Assembly: GCA_028622995.1 (NCBI GenBank)
Contig: JAJQJQ010000006.1
Location: 5,952,001 to 6,016,000 of the forward strand
DNA length: 64,000 nucleotides
Reading direction: 5' to 3'
Origin: Panagrolaimus kolymaensis
Taxonomy: Eukaryota; Nematoda; Chromadorea; Rhabditida; Panagrolaimidae
Shown: piece by piece, positions 13,701 through 25,800 of the stretch
Layout of the letters: every line of letters starts with the position of its first letter
How positions within the stretch are numbered: position 1 is the stretch's first letter
Translations under genes and position numbers: made by a program
Notes under the pieces: model-generated
Databases searched by the model: none
Told to the model about the DNA's origin: nothing
The model's input: the letters and a program-made list of their open reading frames with translations, nothing else

Positions 13701-16700
13701 CACGCTTTAAAAACAAGTCCAACAGCAAGCCACATAAAATGAGAGGAGAGGGTCGATAGTGGATGGATGGAATGGAATGGATGAAAAATAGATAAATGTC
13801 CCTGAGCGGAAATAAAACAACCAAAAATTTTTTTTAGAAAAGGGTCATAAATAAAAACGCAAAAGTATTCTATAGGCAAAAAACAAATCTTTCCTGCGTT
13901 TTAACAGAAAATTACAAAATTGAGTCTGGGTCGGAAATGAATCGAACGAACAAAGAATACATACACTTTAAATATATTTGACAATATTTTTAATATTTTA
14001 TCCAGAAATCAAAAGCCACCGACTGACTGTTTTTAATACCAAGTTCAAAGCTAAAACATAATTTTATATATATTTTTTTCATTTTCTTAAAGCTGCCTAT
14101 TATATTTCTCAAATTTCTAATGCATAACTTAAATATTAAAAAAAAAGAAGGAAGAAAGATGGAAACTAAAGCTGAACCTTTCTCATCAAAAATGAATAAA
14201 TATTTGAATAACTTGGAAGAAAAAAAATAAAAAAGCGCCATAAAAATATTTGTATCTATTTTTTTTTATGTTTATAAAATATGTATTTCAAATAAAACAA
14301 ATTCAAGGTGAGAAAGAAGTAAAAAAGGAAAGATGAATTACCATTTGCATTTTTGAAGCTTTTTTGACTATGTATGTATTACAAATATTTTTGATAACAA
14401 TAGTAGTAGTAGCGATGTGACTACATTTATGAAAATGAGGGATTTAAAGTCGTCGTCGTTGTTTTGACTTTTTTTGTCTAACCCTTCTTGATAAATAAAA
14501 TAAAAAAACGAAAAAAAATTTCGAAAGAAAAAAAGATTGAATTATGCAAGCAGAAGCCCCACTTGAAAAATAAAAAAAACGTTTGATGTAAAATATTGAA
14601 AATGGTGAAGTCTTTAAAGTTATGAATGAAAATAAAAAAATAATAAATGAAGAGCAAATGTGCAAAACGGTGAATCATCCATCCATCTCTAACAACAATT
14701 CCTCTTTTTTTCCTCCCATGAGAAAAAAAATTATTACAAAAATGGAAAGGTTTTTTTTTGTTGGCGGTGGTGGAAATGTGCGTAAATCGATGATGATGCA
14801 CATTTCCTTAGGGATTTTCCGTAAATAATCTTGAATTAAATTAGTGGTAGGTCGGTAGTACCTTGCTTTTGTCTAATACGAATAAAGTTTTTAGAAAATT
14901 TAGTTGACATTAAAAAAAGTGCAGAATATTTATTTATAATTAAATTTCATCAAATTTCGAAATTTAACTACGATGTTCCCAGAAAGTTTCTAATCAAAAA
15001 AACTAACTTTAAAAATCAATCCTCCACCTCCTCATTAATTTACAACTTCTTACTCAAACAAGCAAAAAAGCAACCGACTACAATTTCTCCTTCAAAAAAA
15101 CTGATATCGAAAATCTTATGAAAGCAAAGCATTAGAAATAAAAATAAAAAAGAACTTTATTTAATTTAAGACACATAGCAACTTAAGTAAGTCCAGTATA
15201 AATGTCGCCTTTCTTTTTTGAAAAAAAAAACTTTTTTTGGACGACTTTGCAAATAAACTCGTCACCCGCTCTTTGCATTTCATTTCACAAAGCTTCATTT
15301 ATATATTTTTGTTGAAAGGTAAAAAAAAGCATTAAGGTTAAAGAAAATAAGAAATAAAGAAAGGATCTTTTACTTCATCATTTTTAATTTAATTTTGTTG
15401 TGCTTCAATACTCTTTTTTTTCTCATTATTTTTACTTTTACTTTAAGACTCTTGAAACAGCAAGCATATATCTATCATCGTCGAAGCACAAAAGAGAAAT
15501 CCTCCCGCATGTGACAAGATTTTTTTTAAAGAAAGAAGAAACAAACAAATATAAAAAAATAAAATAAAAATAAGATTGATTTAAGAAATATGAAATAAAA
15601 AAATTTGGTTTTTAAAAAAGTCTTGGCTAACAAATTTTTTTTTACGTTTTGAGTTTAAATTGAAGGAAGAACCAAACCGAAAGCAACAAATCAAAGTTGT
15701 CTCATTTATTTTGCTTCTTCACAACGACAAGGATGTCGAAGACGAATGTCAAAGAACAAGAATAAAAAAAACCATTGTGCGTGCTGGCGGCGGTGACTAC
15801 GGCAATTTTTTTTTGATTGAAAAGCTTCCGCTCTCTTATTTTGCCTTTTTCATCAATAAAGCAGCTCAAAGAAGAAAAAGAAAAAAAGAAGATATTTCGA
15901 CAAGCTTCATCTAAAAAAAATGGGAGAGAAAAAGGGAAAAAAGCAAGCATAAAAAAATTAAAGCCATCTGTCTCGAAAAACGCCATTTTTTGATAACAAA
16001 AAAATCAAACCGCGTGCTTACTTTTTGAATCTTTCAGATTTGTCTAAATTTTTGAAGAAAAAAGTTCAAAAAAGGAATAAATTCGAATATTTTTTTGATA
16101 CAAAAGTCATTCATTTACTTACACACACTTGAGAAAGACTATTCACATGATTCTTTTCAATGTCAAAGAAAAATAAATAAAATAAATCGGTTCACCTTTT
16201 GATGATTGAATGAAAGAAATGAATAAATAAATAAGTGTGGAATTTTTTTAATAAACACTTACATATTCTTCAAACAATGCCTTATAAAAAAAACACAGCA
16301 ACTGACATATTAAGACTTATTTTGAGTTGTGAAAATTAACAACCACTTTAGTTCATTTTTTAAATTTTTGCAATTCCAAATTAATTTTTTGTCCAATGCT
16401 TTTAAAACCTTTTTGTACCACTATTCAATAAAAAATGCAACCAACCCTTCTAAAAAATACCAACATTAATGGGTAAAGACCTTTCTCGTTATACAAATAT
16501 TTCAAAACATTACTCAGATAAAATTTTTGTATTTTACACTTGAAATTCTTTAAATGTGAGAATAAGTAATAAATTTATAAAATATAAAGAATTGTGTGTG
16601 AATCATATTATATTTGGTTAATCGGCTTCGCAGCAATTTCAACAGCCACGATAAAGGTAGTAAAATTGAATTAAAAATGGTTGCTGCAGTATTATAAAAA

Positions 16701-19174
16701 AAGCTTCCTTTCGCAGCTTTTAATAAGACTTTGCGCAATGGTGGAAAAAACGAAAAGGTGAAAGAGTTTAAGGCAACAACAAACAAAAAATGTGGCAAAG
16801 TTAATCTTACAAAGGCGGAGGAGAATCTATGAAAAAAGGAAAGGTATTAGTCAATCAGTGAAAAGCAGCTATACAAAAAGTAATTCAAAAAAGTATAGTT
16901 TAAAAAAATATATGTATTTGTTTCTTTTGGTCAATTACTACAGGTAAAAACATTTATTAAAGTGAAAGTCAAAAAAAAGTTGCAAAGAAAAACACACTCA
17001 CGTGGTGGTTGACTTATTCATTAGCTCATACATATATTCTCTTTTTTTACAAACAAATATTTGACAGTTGCGAGTCTCCCAAATTTTTTTAAAAAGATAT
17101 TTGAAAAACATTTGCACAATGAACAAACCTAAATACACACATAGCAATAAAAAAAGTGAGAGAAACAAATGATCCAAAAACGCGCAAAAAAAAAACTCTT
17201 CGATTTTGGTGGGGAAAATCAGCAATGGTCTTTTTTTTTATTTTAGCTTGGTACGAGAATGATAAATTTCTGAACTAAAAGCCGATTAAAAAAAAACCTT
17301 TGAAAGAAATAAATTAACCTTTTTGTCTGTGTGATGATAATTTTTTTAGTGTTGCAACAAACCAAACGCAAAAAAAAATTTGTCACCTAAAATTCGTGAA
17401 AAAATAAAATGAAAGCAAAAAAAGTTGTTAAAAAATGTGTTTCAAAATATGATTTTTTTCCAAACAAAAAAGATATCATTCCTCATCTTTTGTTTAACAA
17501 AAAAAATGACGCATGTAAAAAAATATACGCAATAAATAAAAAAAGAGAACTTTGCATTTTAAAATAAGCAAAAAACGTGACAAAATAGGATAGGACTTCT
17601 TTCTTCTTCTGGGATGGATGGATAGTCAACAACAACGACCAGGTGAATAATAAATAAAAACAGTGTGGTTGCTGCCAAATAACGAAATAAAAAAAAAATG
17701 GAAAATAAAGAATTAAAAGTAATAAATTTTAATGAGGAAAAATAAAATATTTAAAAAAATGAATGGTGCAATGTTTGATTTTGTTTGTTTGAAAAGCTTC
17801 AGGAAAAAAAGCAAATATAATTTTGGGCCTATCCCAAACGAGGGCACTTTTTATTATGAGACTCATGAATACAATGTTTCGCATACTGTAAAGAAGCACA
17901 TTCAATGGTGACTCCTTTAATGTATTAATATAAAAAATATTTTACGGATTAATTTAAGCTATTTTTTATCTTATGCCTTGCTTTTTGCATTCATTCAAGA
18001 TTGACGTCAAGGTTTTAATTTTATTTTTTATGAAAACAAAAGCAATTATATATTTCTTTGCGTTTTGCTTGCTAAATGAAAAAAGATTAAATAAAAAAAT
18101 AAAGAAAGCCAAGCCATACAATAATTTAATCTTTAGGGTTTCTTTTAAACGTACATAGATATTATATCTAATAATCTTTATTTTAGTTAAAAATAGATTT
18201 ATTAAAACCAAAATTAAAGAAAAAATATAAATAAAGGTTTACGCAATCTTCTTTTTTTCTGAGCAAAAACACTTTTGAGATAGGAGCAAAAATCAAGGAA
18301 GAAGATTAACATTGCATCTTATTTGATAGAGCCATTTTTCAAGTGAGTTTCACTTTTAATTTAGAAGACAAGAAAATGTTGGAAAAAACAAACACGAAAG
18401 TCAACATCGGAAGGAGAATTAGAGGAATTCTATTTCAATTTTAATCCACACTAAAATAAATGATTAAAGAGTAAATTGGTTTCTTTTTAAACGGTCCCGG
18501 CATCAAATGCTAATCATTGTTTGAAGCTGTGATGAATGAGTGCATGAAAGTTTTAAGAAATAAAAAAAAGTAAGCAAATGATCGCAAATTTAATTCATCC
18601 CATTGTCAATTATAAACTTATTGATGCATTATATTTTTTCAAAAGTTTTTTTTGCTAGAAAAATAAAAATATTTGACACTGGACCTAGACAACAAGTTGC
18701 GATGCTTCAAACATCACACTGCTGAAAGAAAGGTTATTCAATAATCACTTTAAACATAAAAATTTAAATTAACTTATATTGAAAAAGGTTAATAATATTT
18801 TTCTTTCAGTCACAACTATTTGTCATGGTATAACGTAATTTTTAAATAAAAAATATTAGTTTATATTTTTTTACAACCGCTAAAATTTATATGTTACTTT
18901 CGGTATTTTCTGACACAAGTCTGCCATTGAAAGTGCATCGATGATTTATATGTCATTTACGACTTAATCAGTATATATAGTGCCAGATAAAAATTTTATA
19001 CAGCCATTTTATGGTGCATTAAAAAGTATTTGTTGTTTAATTTTTAAAAAATTAATTTAACTCTATTTTTTTTGCACAGTTAATAGAAATTTCTGTTTGT
19101 TCTTATTTAATATATTTAAGCAAAAATTTTCCCAAATCTTAGTAATTTTGCACTTTAGCTAAAATAAATGTTAA

Positions 19175-19262
19175 GTGACTATACTGCCAAAAAAATAAAT
19201 CCAATTTTACCACATAACCTTTTCAGCAATATTTCATAATTTTTTTTGGCAGAATTTGTCAC
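19175..19262. repeat. Imperfect inverted repeat (88 nt hairpin)
   Basis: GTGAC...CTGCCAAAAAAA on the left pairs with TTTTTTTGGCAG...GTCAC on the right: 5 bp, an internal loop, then about 12 bp, enclosing an AT-rich loop. It could be a decayed miniature transposon or a transcribed hairpin. I see no target-site duplication. It lies about 290 bp upstream of the chemoreceptor start. Confidence 0.6.
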
Positions 19263-19552
19263 GGTGCTGTTAAATAATTTATGTTAAAAAAAATTTGATA
19301 AAAAAATAATACTTTTTCTCTTTTTTTGTACCAAAGATAGTGGTGGTTAGATTTGTTTGCTAAATTAAACCTTTGATTCCTAATATATCTTTGAAAATCA
19401 TTAAATAACTTTTTTCTTTCTTTGAAAGCTTTGAACATGTTTTTGCTATATCGTTTTTCTTTGCCCAAACTATAAATAAAAAATGGTCGTGTAAATTTTT
19501 TAAAATAACTCTTTAATGTATGCCGCCAAATTTTTAGTTATTAGCTGCCGTC

Positions 19553-20765
19553 ATGGATAATGCAACAAACATTCTTCGAAACGTTCCATCAGTGGATTTA
19601 AGGTTAATTTTTCAATCAAGTGCAACATATTTATCTGTGATTGGGCTTCTTTTAAATGCTTTTTTGATTTATTTGATCTTTTTTAAAACTTCTAAAAAAG
19701 TTTGCGATTATAAAATAATTTTAATTCAAAATTGTTTCGTTGATATTTTATTTAATGTTGTTAATGAAATTGGTAAAGGTGTAAGTTTTATTTTGAATTG
19801 AACAACAACTTCATGAGCCATAGAATTCTACATTTTTGGTACTACAAAAGCAACAACTAAAAAAGTTTTAGCAAACTGATTACAAAAACGGAGCATTTTA
19901 TTGGATTGGAAGCGATTTATTGAAAGAAATACCATTTCCATATAATTCTTTGATAGCGGTATTTTGGGTTTTTTCACTTTTTTATTGTGTTACTTCAATT
20001 CCCGTTCAATTCATATATCGATATTTTATAATTGTTTATGGAAAGACGATTTCCATCTTTCAATATTTAATTCTAATAATAATTGCCATTTTTGGAGCCT
20101 TATCTTTTGCAATATTTTTTGGTTGGGTAGTTTGGCCTGAAAAAGAGTTACTTGATGCAAAAGCTTTACTTCTTGAAAATGATATTTTTTATTTTCGTGG
20201 ACTTCCAATGTTTATGGTTGCAGAAATTCAACGATGGCCTTTGCGATTGTGTTTTGCATTTGGATATTTTTTGGTTATAATTTCTTATGGAATTACAATA
20301 TTCACGTCTTGGAAAGTTTGGAAAAAATTAAAGAATCAAGAATTAGTTTTTTCTCCTCAAACTCGAAGAATGCATAATCAAATGACGAAAACAATGATAA
20401 TGCAAGCAACCGTTCCACTTTTTTTTGTTTTAATTCCCATTGGTTGTGCAATAACTTCGGCATTTGCACTTATCAACGTTCCGGGTTTAGGAATGATTGT
20501 TAATTTAATGTGTTGTTGGTAAGCTTCTGCTTCTTTACAATAGAAAAATAATTACATATGTACTTTTTTTAGGATCCCAGTTGCTAACCCTTTGGTAACT
20601 ATCATTTCAGTTAAAACATATCGAATGGTTGTAATCTCATATTATCGAAAATGTTTAAGAAAAGCGCAATTAAGGAGTTCAGTGATTCCAGCAGTAGGAA
20701 CATCAACTGTTGCTGATATGCCTATTTCTGCTTATAATGCCCAACGTTCATTAAACCCTTTATAA
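19553..20765 (+). CDS. Serpentine 7TM chemoreceptor-like GPCR (nematode Str/Srd-type)
   Basis: Three exons (19553-19780, 19872-20518, 20573-20765) join in phase to 355 residues, typical of nematode chemoreceptors. Such receptors sit in the sensory cilium membrane and couple odorants or pheromones to G proteins. TM1 is followed by LLNAFLIYLIFFKTSKKVCDYK, in the style of the Str/Srd superfamily (…LN.FLIYLI…K…YK). A FIYRYF motif follows TM3. TM6 is preceded by RRMHNQMTKTMIMQATVPL, and TM7 carries WIPVANPLVTI…YRM, matching the family pattern before the C-tail. Introns are GT-AG with TTTTAG acceptors. The subfamily call is uncertain (Str, Srd or related). The ligand is unknown. No frame break was found. 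Confidence 0.85.
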
Positions 20766-20853
20766 ATATTCATAATAATTTTGTTATAAGATTTTTAATT
20801 TTCTTTTGATAAAATAAAAAAAGATAAATATATGTACCAGGCCTTTTTTTATT

Positions 20854-21087
20854 TTAAAAATTAGAAGCAAAAAAAATCACTTGAAAATGAGATAATGCTT
20901 CAAAAGCAAAAGCGGCAATAAAACGATTTGAAAGTTTGGCAAAGCTTTGAACTTTTTTTAAATAACCTTTATCTTTGCAGGCACAATTCACACCTTTAAA
21001 AGAAGTATCATCAGATGCCAATGATTTTTGACGACAACCTCCTTCCAACCATTTTTTTCTTTTCAAATCGAAACAATTCGCTTTCAT
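20854..21087 (-). CDS. Small Cys-containing hypothetical ORF, possible gene remnant
   Basis: An open frame of 77 residues from an ATG at 21087, lying between two plus-strand genes. Codon choice resembles neighbouring genes more than the A/T-run frames do. The cysteine and tryptophan layout, C-x8-W-x3-GC, then about 15 residues and NCACKDKG, recalls the GPS motif of adhesion-type receptors. The H-L-T cleavage signature is missing, and no signal peptide or following membrane domain is seen. It may be a remnant of an older gene, a short expressed protein or chance. I do not recognise a family. Confidence 0.25.
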   Translation of the reverse strand: MKANCFDLKRKKWLEGGCRQKSLASDDTSFKGVNCACKDKGYLKKVQSFAKLSNRFIAAFAFEALSHFQVIFFASNF

Positions 21088-21123
21088 CAATAATTTTATT
21101 GTTTACCAAATATTCAAAAAGAA

Positions 21124-22204
21124 ATGGCTGCAAATCATCCTCATCCATATCAAACTCGACAACGTGCTTTTATTCCATATAAACGAAGTTCAAATTATGT
21201 TATTGGTGAAATGCTTGGTGAAGGTGCATTTTCTGAAGTTTATTTCTCTCAACATCAATCAACAAAGAAAGTTTATGCTCTCAAAAGAATACCAGTTAGT
21301 TTTCTATTTTATTATTGAATATTTATTTATCTTATGTGTGTATGGTTTTACAGCTTAAACATTTGGATGAAAATTTTCGAAAATTATGCAAGAATGAAGT
21401 ATCTTTATTGAATCAAATCAAAAGTAAAAATGTTGTTCAATGTTATGAAAGTTTTATGGATAATGGTGTCTTGTTTGTTGCTCTTGAATATTTGGATGGT
21501 GGTGATTTATCTTATAAAATTTTCGTTAGTTATCCATTCTCTCTTGCTTTAACTAACCATAACACATGGACAAATTTAGGAAATGAAAGAAAAGAATATG
21601 ATATTTTGTGAAAGAACCATTTGGTATATCTTCCATCAAATTTGTTGTGGTATGAAAGATTTACACGAACGCCGAATTCTCCATCGAGGTTAGCTGTTGT
21701 ATTTGCTTTATTATTAAAAATGTTTCTTTTTTAGATTTAAAACCTGCTAATGTTTTTATCAATTCAAATGGTATAGTTAAAATTGGTGATTTGGGTCTCT
21801 CTCGTTTATTCAGCAAAAATACTCAAGCTGCTGTAACTCTTATTGGAAATGAATGGTATCGAGCTCCTGAACGAAATAATGGCGGCTATCATTTTAAATC
21901 AGATATTTGGGCTCTTGGATGTTTATTATATGAATTATGCACGCTTCGAACTCCATTTAATGGTGAAACAGAAAATGTTTATGCTCTTCATAAAAAGATT
22001 CAACTTGGTTATATTATTCCATTTCCATCTGATTCATATTCTCGTCCACTCATCTTCTTTCTTAAAAGCTGTTTATCTTTGAAAGCTGAAAATCGACCTA
22101 CTGCTGAATTTGCTCATATGGCTGCTCGAAGAATGTATTCCACTTTTGAAAGATTGTATCATGATTTTCATCATCCTCAAATAACGCCTTCGATTCAAAC
22201 TTAG
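21124..22204 (+). CDS. NIMA-related (NEK6/7-like) Ser/Thr protein kinase
   Basis: Four exons (21124-21294, 21354-21524, 21580-21688, 21735-22204) join in phase to 306 residues, the size of NEK6/NEK7. The kinase domain is nearly the whole protein: Gly loop GEGAFSEVY, VAIK-type lysine in YALKRIP, helix-C Glu in KNEVSLL, catalytic loop LHRDLKPANVF, metal-binding DLG (IGDLGLSR, as in NEK6/7, in place of DFG), and RAPER for APE. Then comes KSDIWALGCLLYEL. The enzyme phosphorylates Ser/Thr. NEK6/7 relatives act in mitosis and, in nematodes (NEKL), in epidermal endocytosis and moulting. The activation segment reads IGNEWYRAPE instead of the usual VGTPYYMSPE, so it is a divergent member. It should be active, since all catalytic residues are present. 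Confidence 0.92.
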
Positions 22205-22308
22205 ATTATTGTTACATTTTGTATATTCTTTTTTTGTTATTTTTTTTTAAGTTGTACATGTATATTATTTTTATCTTTATTTTTTATTCATTTAAACACA
22301 ACAATAAA

Positions 22309-22634
22309 TCATTTTTGAACATTCATAACAGGATCTTGCTTTTTCTGTAATTCATTTTTGGACATTGCATCTTTCTTTCGTAAATATTGTCTTCCAGCCT
22401 ATAAATTTCAATATCCACGATTAAAGCACTGTAAAAATAGAAACTTACAATAGTTGTTTCAGGATCAAAAACAAATAATAAAGTATTTTGATGAATAACT
22501 ATCAGAATAATACCAATAATAAGAGTCCAAATAACCAATGCGAGTACACTAAAAAACAAAAGTAACATATATTAATTATTAAAAACAAACCATTCAAACA
22601 TTCGCCAACAAGCAAACTCGGTTAATTTATTCAT
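22309..22634 (-). CDS. Small single-pass membrane protein, unknown function
   Basis: Three exons (22634-22591, 22548-22449, 22398-22309) join in phase to 77 residues. The N-terminus MNKLTEFACWRMFE is followed by one strongly hydrophobic segment, about residues 15-37 (VLALVIWTLIIGIILIVI), then a charged tail with RKKDAMSKNELQKKQD. There is no signal peptide apart from this helix, so a signal-anchor protein of the ER or a post-ER membrane is likely. I do not recognise the family. It lies 248 bp downstream of the large EGF/mucin gene on the same strand. Correct phase across two introns supports a real gene. Confidence 0.7.
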
Positions 22635-22882
22635 GATTCATCAAAAATAAGAGAATGCTAAATGATGGATGTTGGAAGTGAAAAAAATAGCCGTTTGTTT
22701 TAATTCGTCTCATTTTTACACTCATGCTAATCACTAAATTTTTTAAAAATCAAAATGTTATTTGTTCAAAATCAATGAATTTGGATTAATTTTAAAAGCT
22801 TTTTTTATTTAAAAAAATTATTTTCTCATAGTTTATTAGCTTTAAAATATATTTCAATTAAAATTCTAAAAAATGATATTAT

Positions 22883-25800
22883 TTAGTTATTCCATTTAAC
22901 TGTTTTAGCCATATCACAAATAACAGCCCATATTGGCTTTTGAGCTCGAAGTCGACAAGCTGTATCAATCATGGATACGCTTGTATCAATTGCTTGTTGA
23001 CTTCCAGTCATAAATCCAGCATTTGGAATTTGCCCCAAGATGCTTGATAATGATGTTGGAAGAGGAGTATTTATTCGAGTCGCTACAGGCAAAGCTGAAG
23101 TTGTTGAAGGTTTTGCGGTGAATGTATAATTAACGAGAATATTATCAGTGACATAGGATACTTGGTTGAATGTTGGATTTGTCGCGGATATTGTATATGG
23201 TTTTGGTGTGAAAAGCGGTGGTCTTGGAAATGGATTGTAATTTATCGTAGGTCGAATGGTAAAGAAATTAGTAAACATTGATTGTGGAGTTGTTATTTTT
23301 GCTGAAGTTTGGGTTGGAGTTGAATTTAAATCTGTTTGTGGACACATTGTTGTCGAAGCTGTTCTTTTAGTCGTTACATCATCATTCGTTACCGCCATTG
23401 TATTTTCTTCTGTATACCAATCTGCTGCAACAGTTTCGAAAGTATTAATTTTAATTTCAGAAGGCAAAGTTGTTTGTGGCAAATAATCATCAGGATTAGT
23501 TTCATGAATAATTTTTGGTGTTCTCGTTCTCACTGATTGCGTCGTTGATTGAACAAAAGTATTAGCTCTTGTTGGAGGAATATTTTCTTCTGTAATTCCT
23601 TCAGTAGTATAAGCCTCTACTTCGACTTTAGTGGTGGTTTGAGTTGTGGTGTCATCATCTGTAATTTTAGTTTGCTCCCATGATCCTAGGTCTTCGGTTG
23701 ATTTGATAGTGTAAAATCTTGTAAACTTTTCTTCTGATGATTCTGTTGTTGCAATTGTTTCTGGTGTAGTTAATAATTCGGTTGGCTCAATTTGTGTTTC
23801 TTCCGTTGTTGATGGCATCGTTGTTGTGGATGTTATTGTTTCAAATGCTTCGGTTGTTGCTTTTATCGAAGTAGCTCTCGTTGATGTTGTTTTAACATCT
23901 CCATAATTAGTTGAAATTGAAACTAATTCTCCAATTTCCGAACTCATTGTTGAAGCTATTGCAATCGATGGCGGCGTTGTACTGCTAGAAAATTCTATCA
24001 TTTTAAGTGTTGAACGATCTCCTTTAAATTCATGATATACAATTGGAGTATCAGTTTGAAATATTCCACATCCTTCTTTTCTATCCTCTTTTGCATTATC
24101 ATTTTTTGATGGTAATAAAATTTCAAGGGGCACAGCCGATTTTCTTCCATTTGAATCAGTTACTAAAACATTGAAACAAAGTGAAGATTCATTCGACGTG
24201 GGTAAAGTATCCGAGGCAAGAATTAATTCACCTAAAAAATTAAGTTTTTTTTGAGAATGATATTTAAATAATTTACCGGTTTTAGTATTCATTACAAAAT
24301 TTTCAATATTATCTTTCGAAATTAAACTATAATTCAGAGGAGAATTTAATGGTGATTGAGCATTGACTTTTCCAATAACCGTAAACTTTTGAATCACGAT
24401 ATTATCTGGTATTTTCTGTTGATAATAATGTTGAGTGAAATAAGGGTTATTGAAATCTTGAGGTTTAGCAAAAATAAACTCATAAGTTAATTGGGAAACT
24501 AAAGCTGGTGGAAGAGCTTGGGAATCAATGAAATTTAATTCCGAAACCTAAAATAAAATTAATTCCATTTTGAAAATTTAAAGAAAAAGTTCTTTACATT
24601 TCCTTTATTTGCCACCCAAACATTTTCCAAATCCAATAAATGCCTTCTAATTCCTCCAGGTCCAATTTCACAAATTCTTACGAGTTTCTGGCCTTCCTTT
24701 AAACTTGTTGGATACTGTATTTTACCGAACACAGTCGATTCAATTTGTTTCAAAGCTTCTTCAGAAGCAGCTTCTTGCATTTCTTCTGGACTCATTAAAC
24801 GTTGAAATGTTGCTAAAATAGTGTAATGACTTCGATTTCCATGATATTCTTGTGTTGGAATATCCTGAAATAATTATTTTTAATTTTTTTTTCGGTGTAA
24901 ACTAACTTCTATTAGTTGAATTTGATGTAAACTTTTAATTTTTGAATTTATTGGATTAAAATAAAATAAATTTGCTTTGTAATTTTGTGGTTCTTTATCG
25001 GATAAAATATAAGTTTGATCGCTAACAATTTCTTGGACAAAGAAAAATTTGTAATCAAAAAATTCAGGAAATTTTTTATCATCAACAAAAGCAGTGATGG
25101 AGCAATTTTTGAATTCAGCAGCCTAAAATTGTATTATTTCTTTAATTTTGTTTTCAACGAATATGAGGTTACCTGTCCACCCAAAGTTGTCAAATTCATA
25201 GTCACAATCGAAGTTCTGCCACTTTCCAATCTTTCTAATAAAATTTTTGGTATAAATCCATTAAATTTTCCATCAATGTTGATAGAATTTAATCGAAAAT
25301 TTGCATTTGTTTGTTTTTGTTTATCAATCAACCATGGAGAAATTTCAACAAATTCAATATTTTTCAAAGAAGAAAATCCAGAATTCATAATATGAAAGGC
25401 TAAACCAAATGGTTGCTTTTCAGAAAATCGAGGTAAAACTTCTGGAAACGCTAAAGCATAAACTCGCAAATGACGATCAGGTTGAATGGTAATTTGGGGA
25501 ATACGAATTCGTTGAACTTTTCTTTTTCCATTTAAATCAAATGTAAGAATTACATTTGGCTAAAAAAATTTTTTTTTAGTTTTAATTAAGCAACAGCTTA
25601 CTTGTTCCTGAATGGTTTCTGTTAATCTTCGATCAAAAACAGGATGAATTTTCCAACTTATTGTAAGAGCTTTTTGAGAAGATAAATAACTTGGAATACC
25701 GCCAGAATAAAATAATGGTCCTATTCGATATTTAATATGGGATTGATTTTTGGTTGGAGAAGCATGCAACATTTCAAGTTGAAATCGAAGGTTTTGAAGA

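Larger units (their letters stand above)
6198..19552. other. About 13.3 kb gene desert upstream of calmodulin
   Basis: I see no exon set with a recognisable domain, no tRNA and no transposase. The stretch is dense in A and T homopolymers, with locally higher-GC patches around 10.4-10.8, 12.5-13.0 and 13.4-13.6 kb. Trinucleotide motifs of CGA/TCG and GCA/TGC type recur (for example 386-399 of the 6.0 kb block, 10684-10697, 12737-12748, 14449-14460). Open frames here are short, rich in Lys, Phe and Ser, and overlap on both strands, as expected from A/T runs. Likely roles are long-range regulatory DNA or 5'UTR introns for calmodulin on one side and the chemoreceptor promoter on the other. Confidence 0.6.

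Noticed and set aside
19781..19871. Frameshift or stop in the chemoreceptor
   Set aside because: The in-frame stops fall inside a clean 91-bp GT...TTTTAG intron that joins phase 0 to phase 0.
23256..23536. Plus-strand ORFs within the last EGF/mucin exon
   Set aside because: Complement of the Thr-rich coding region; no independent signal.
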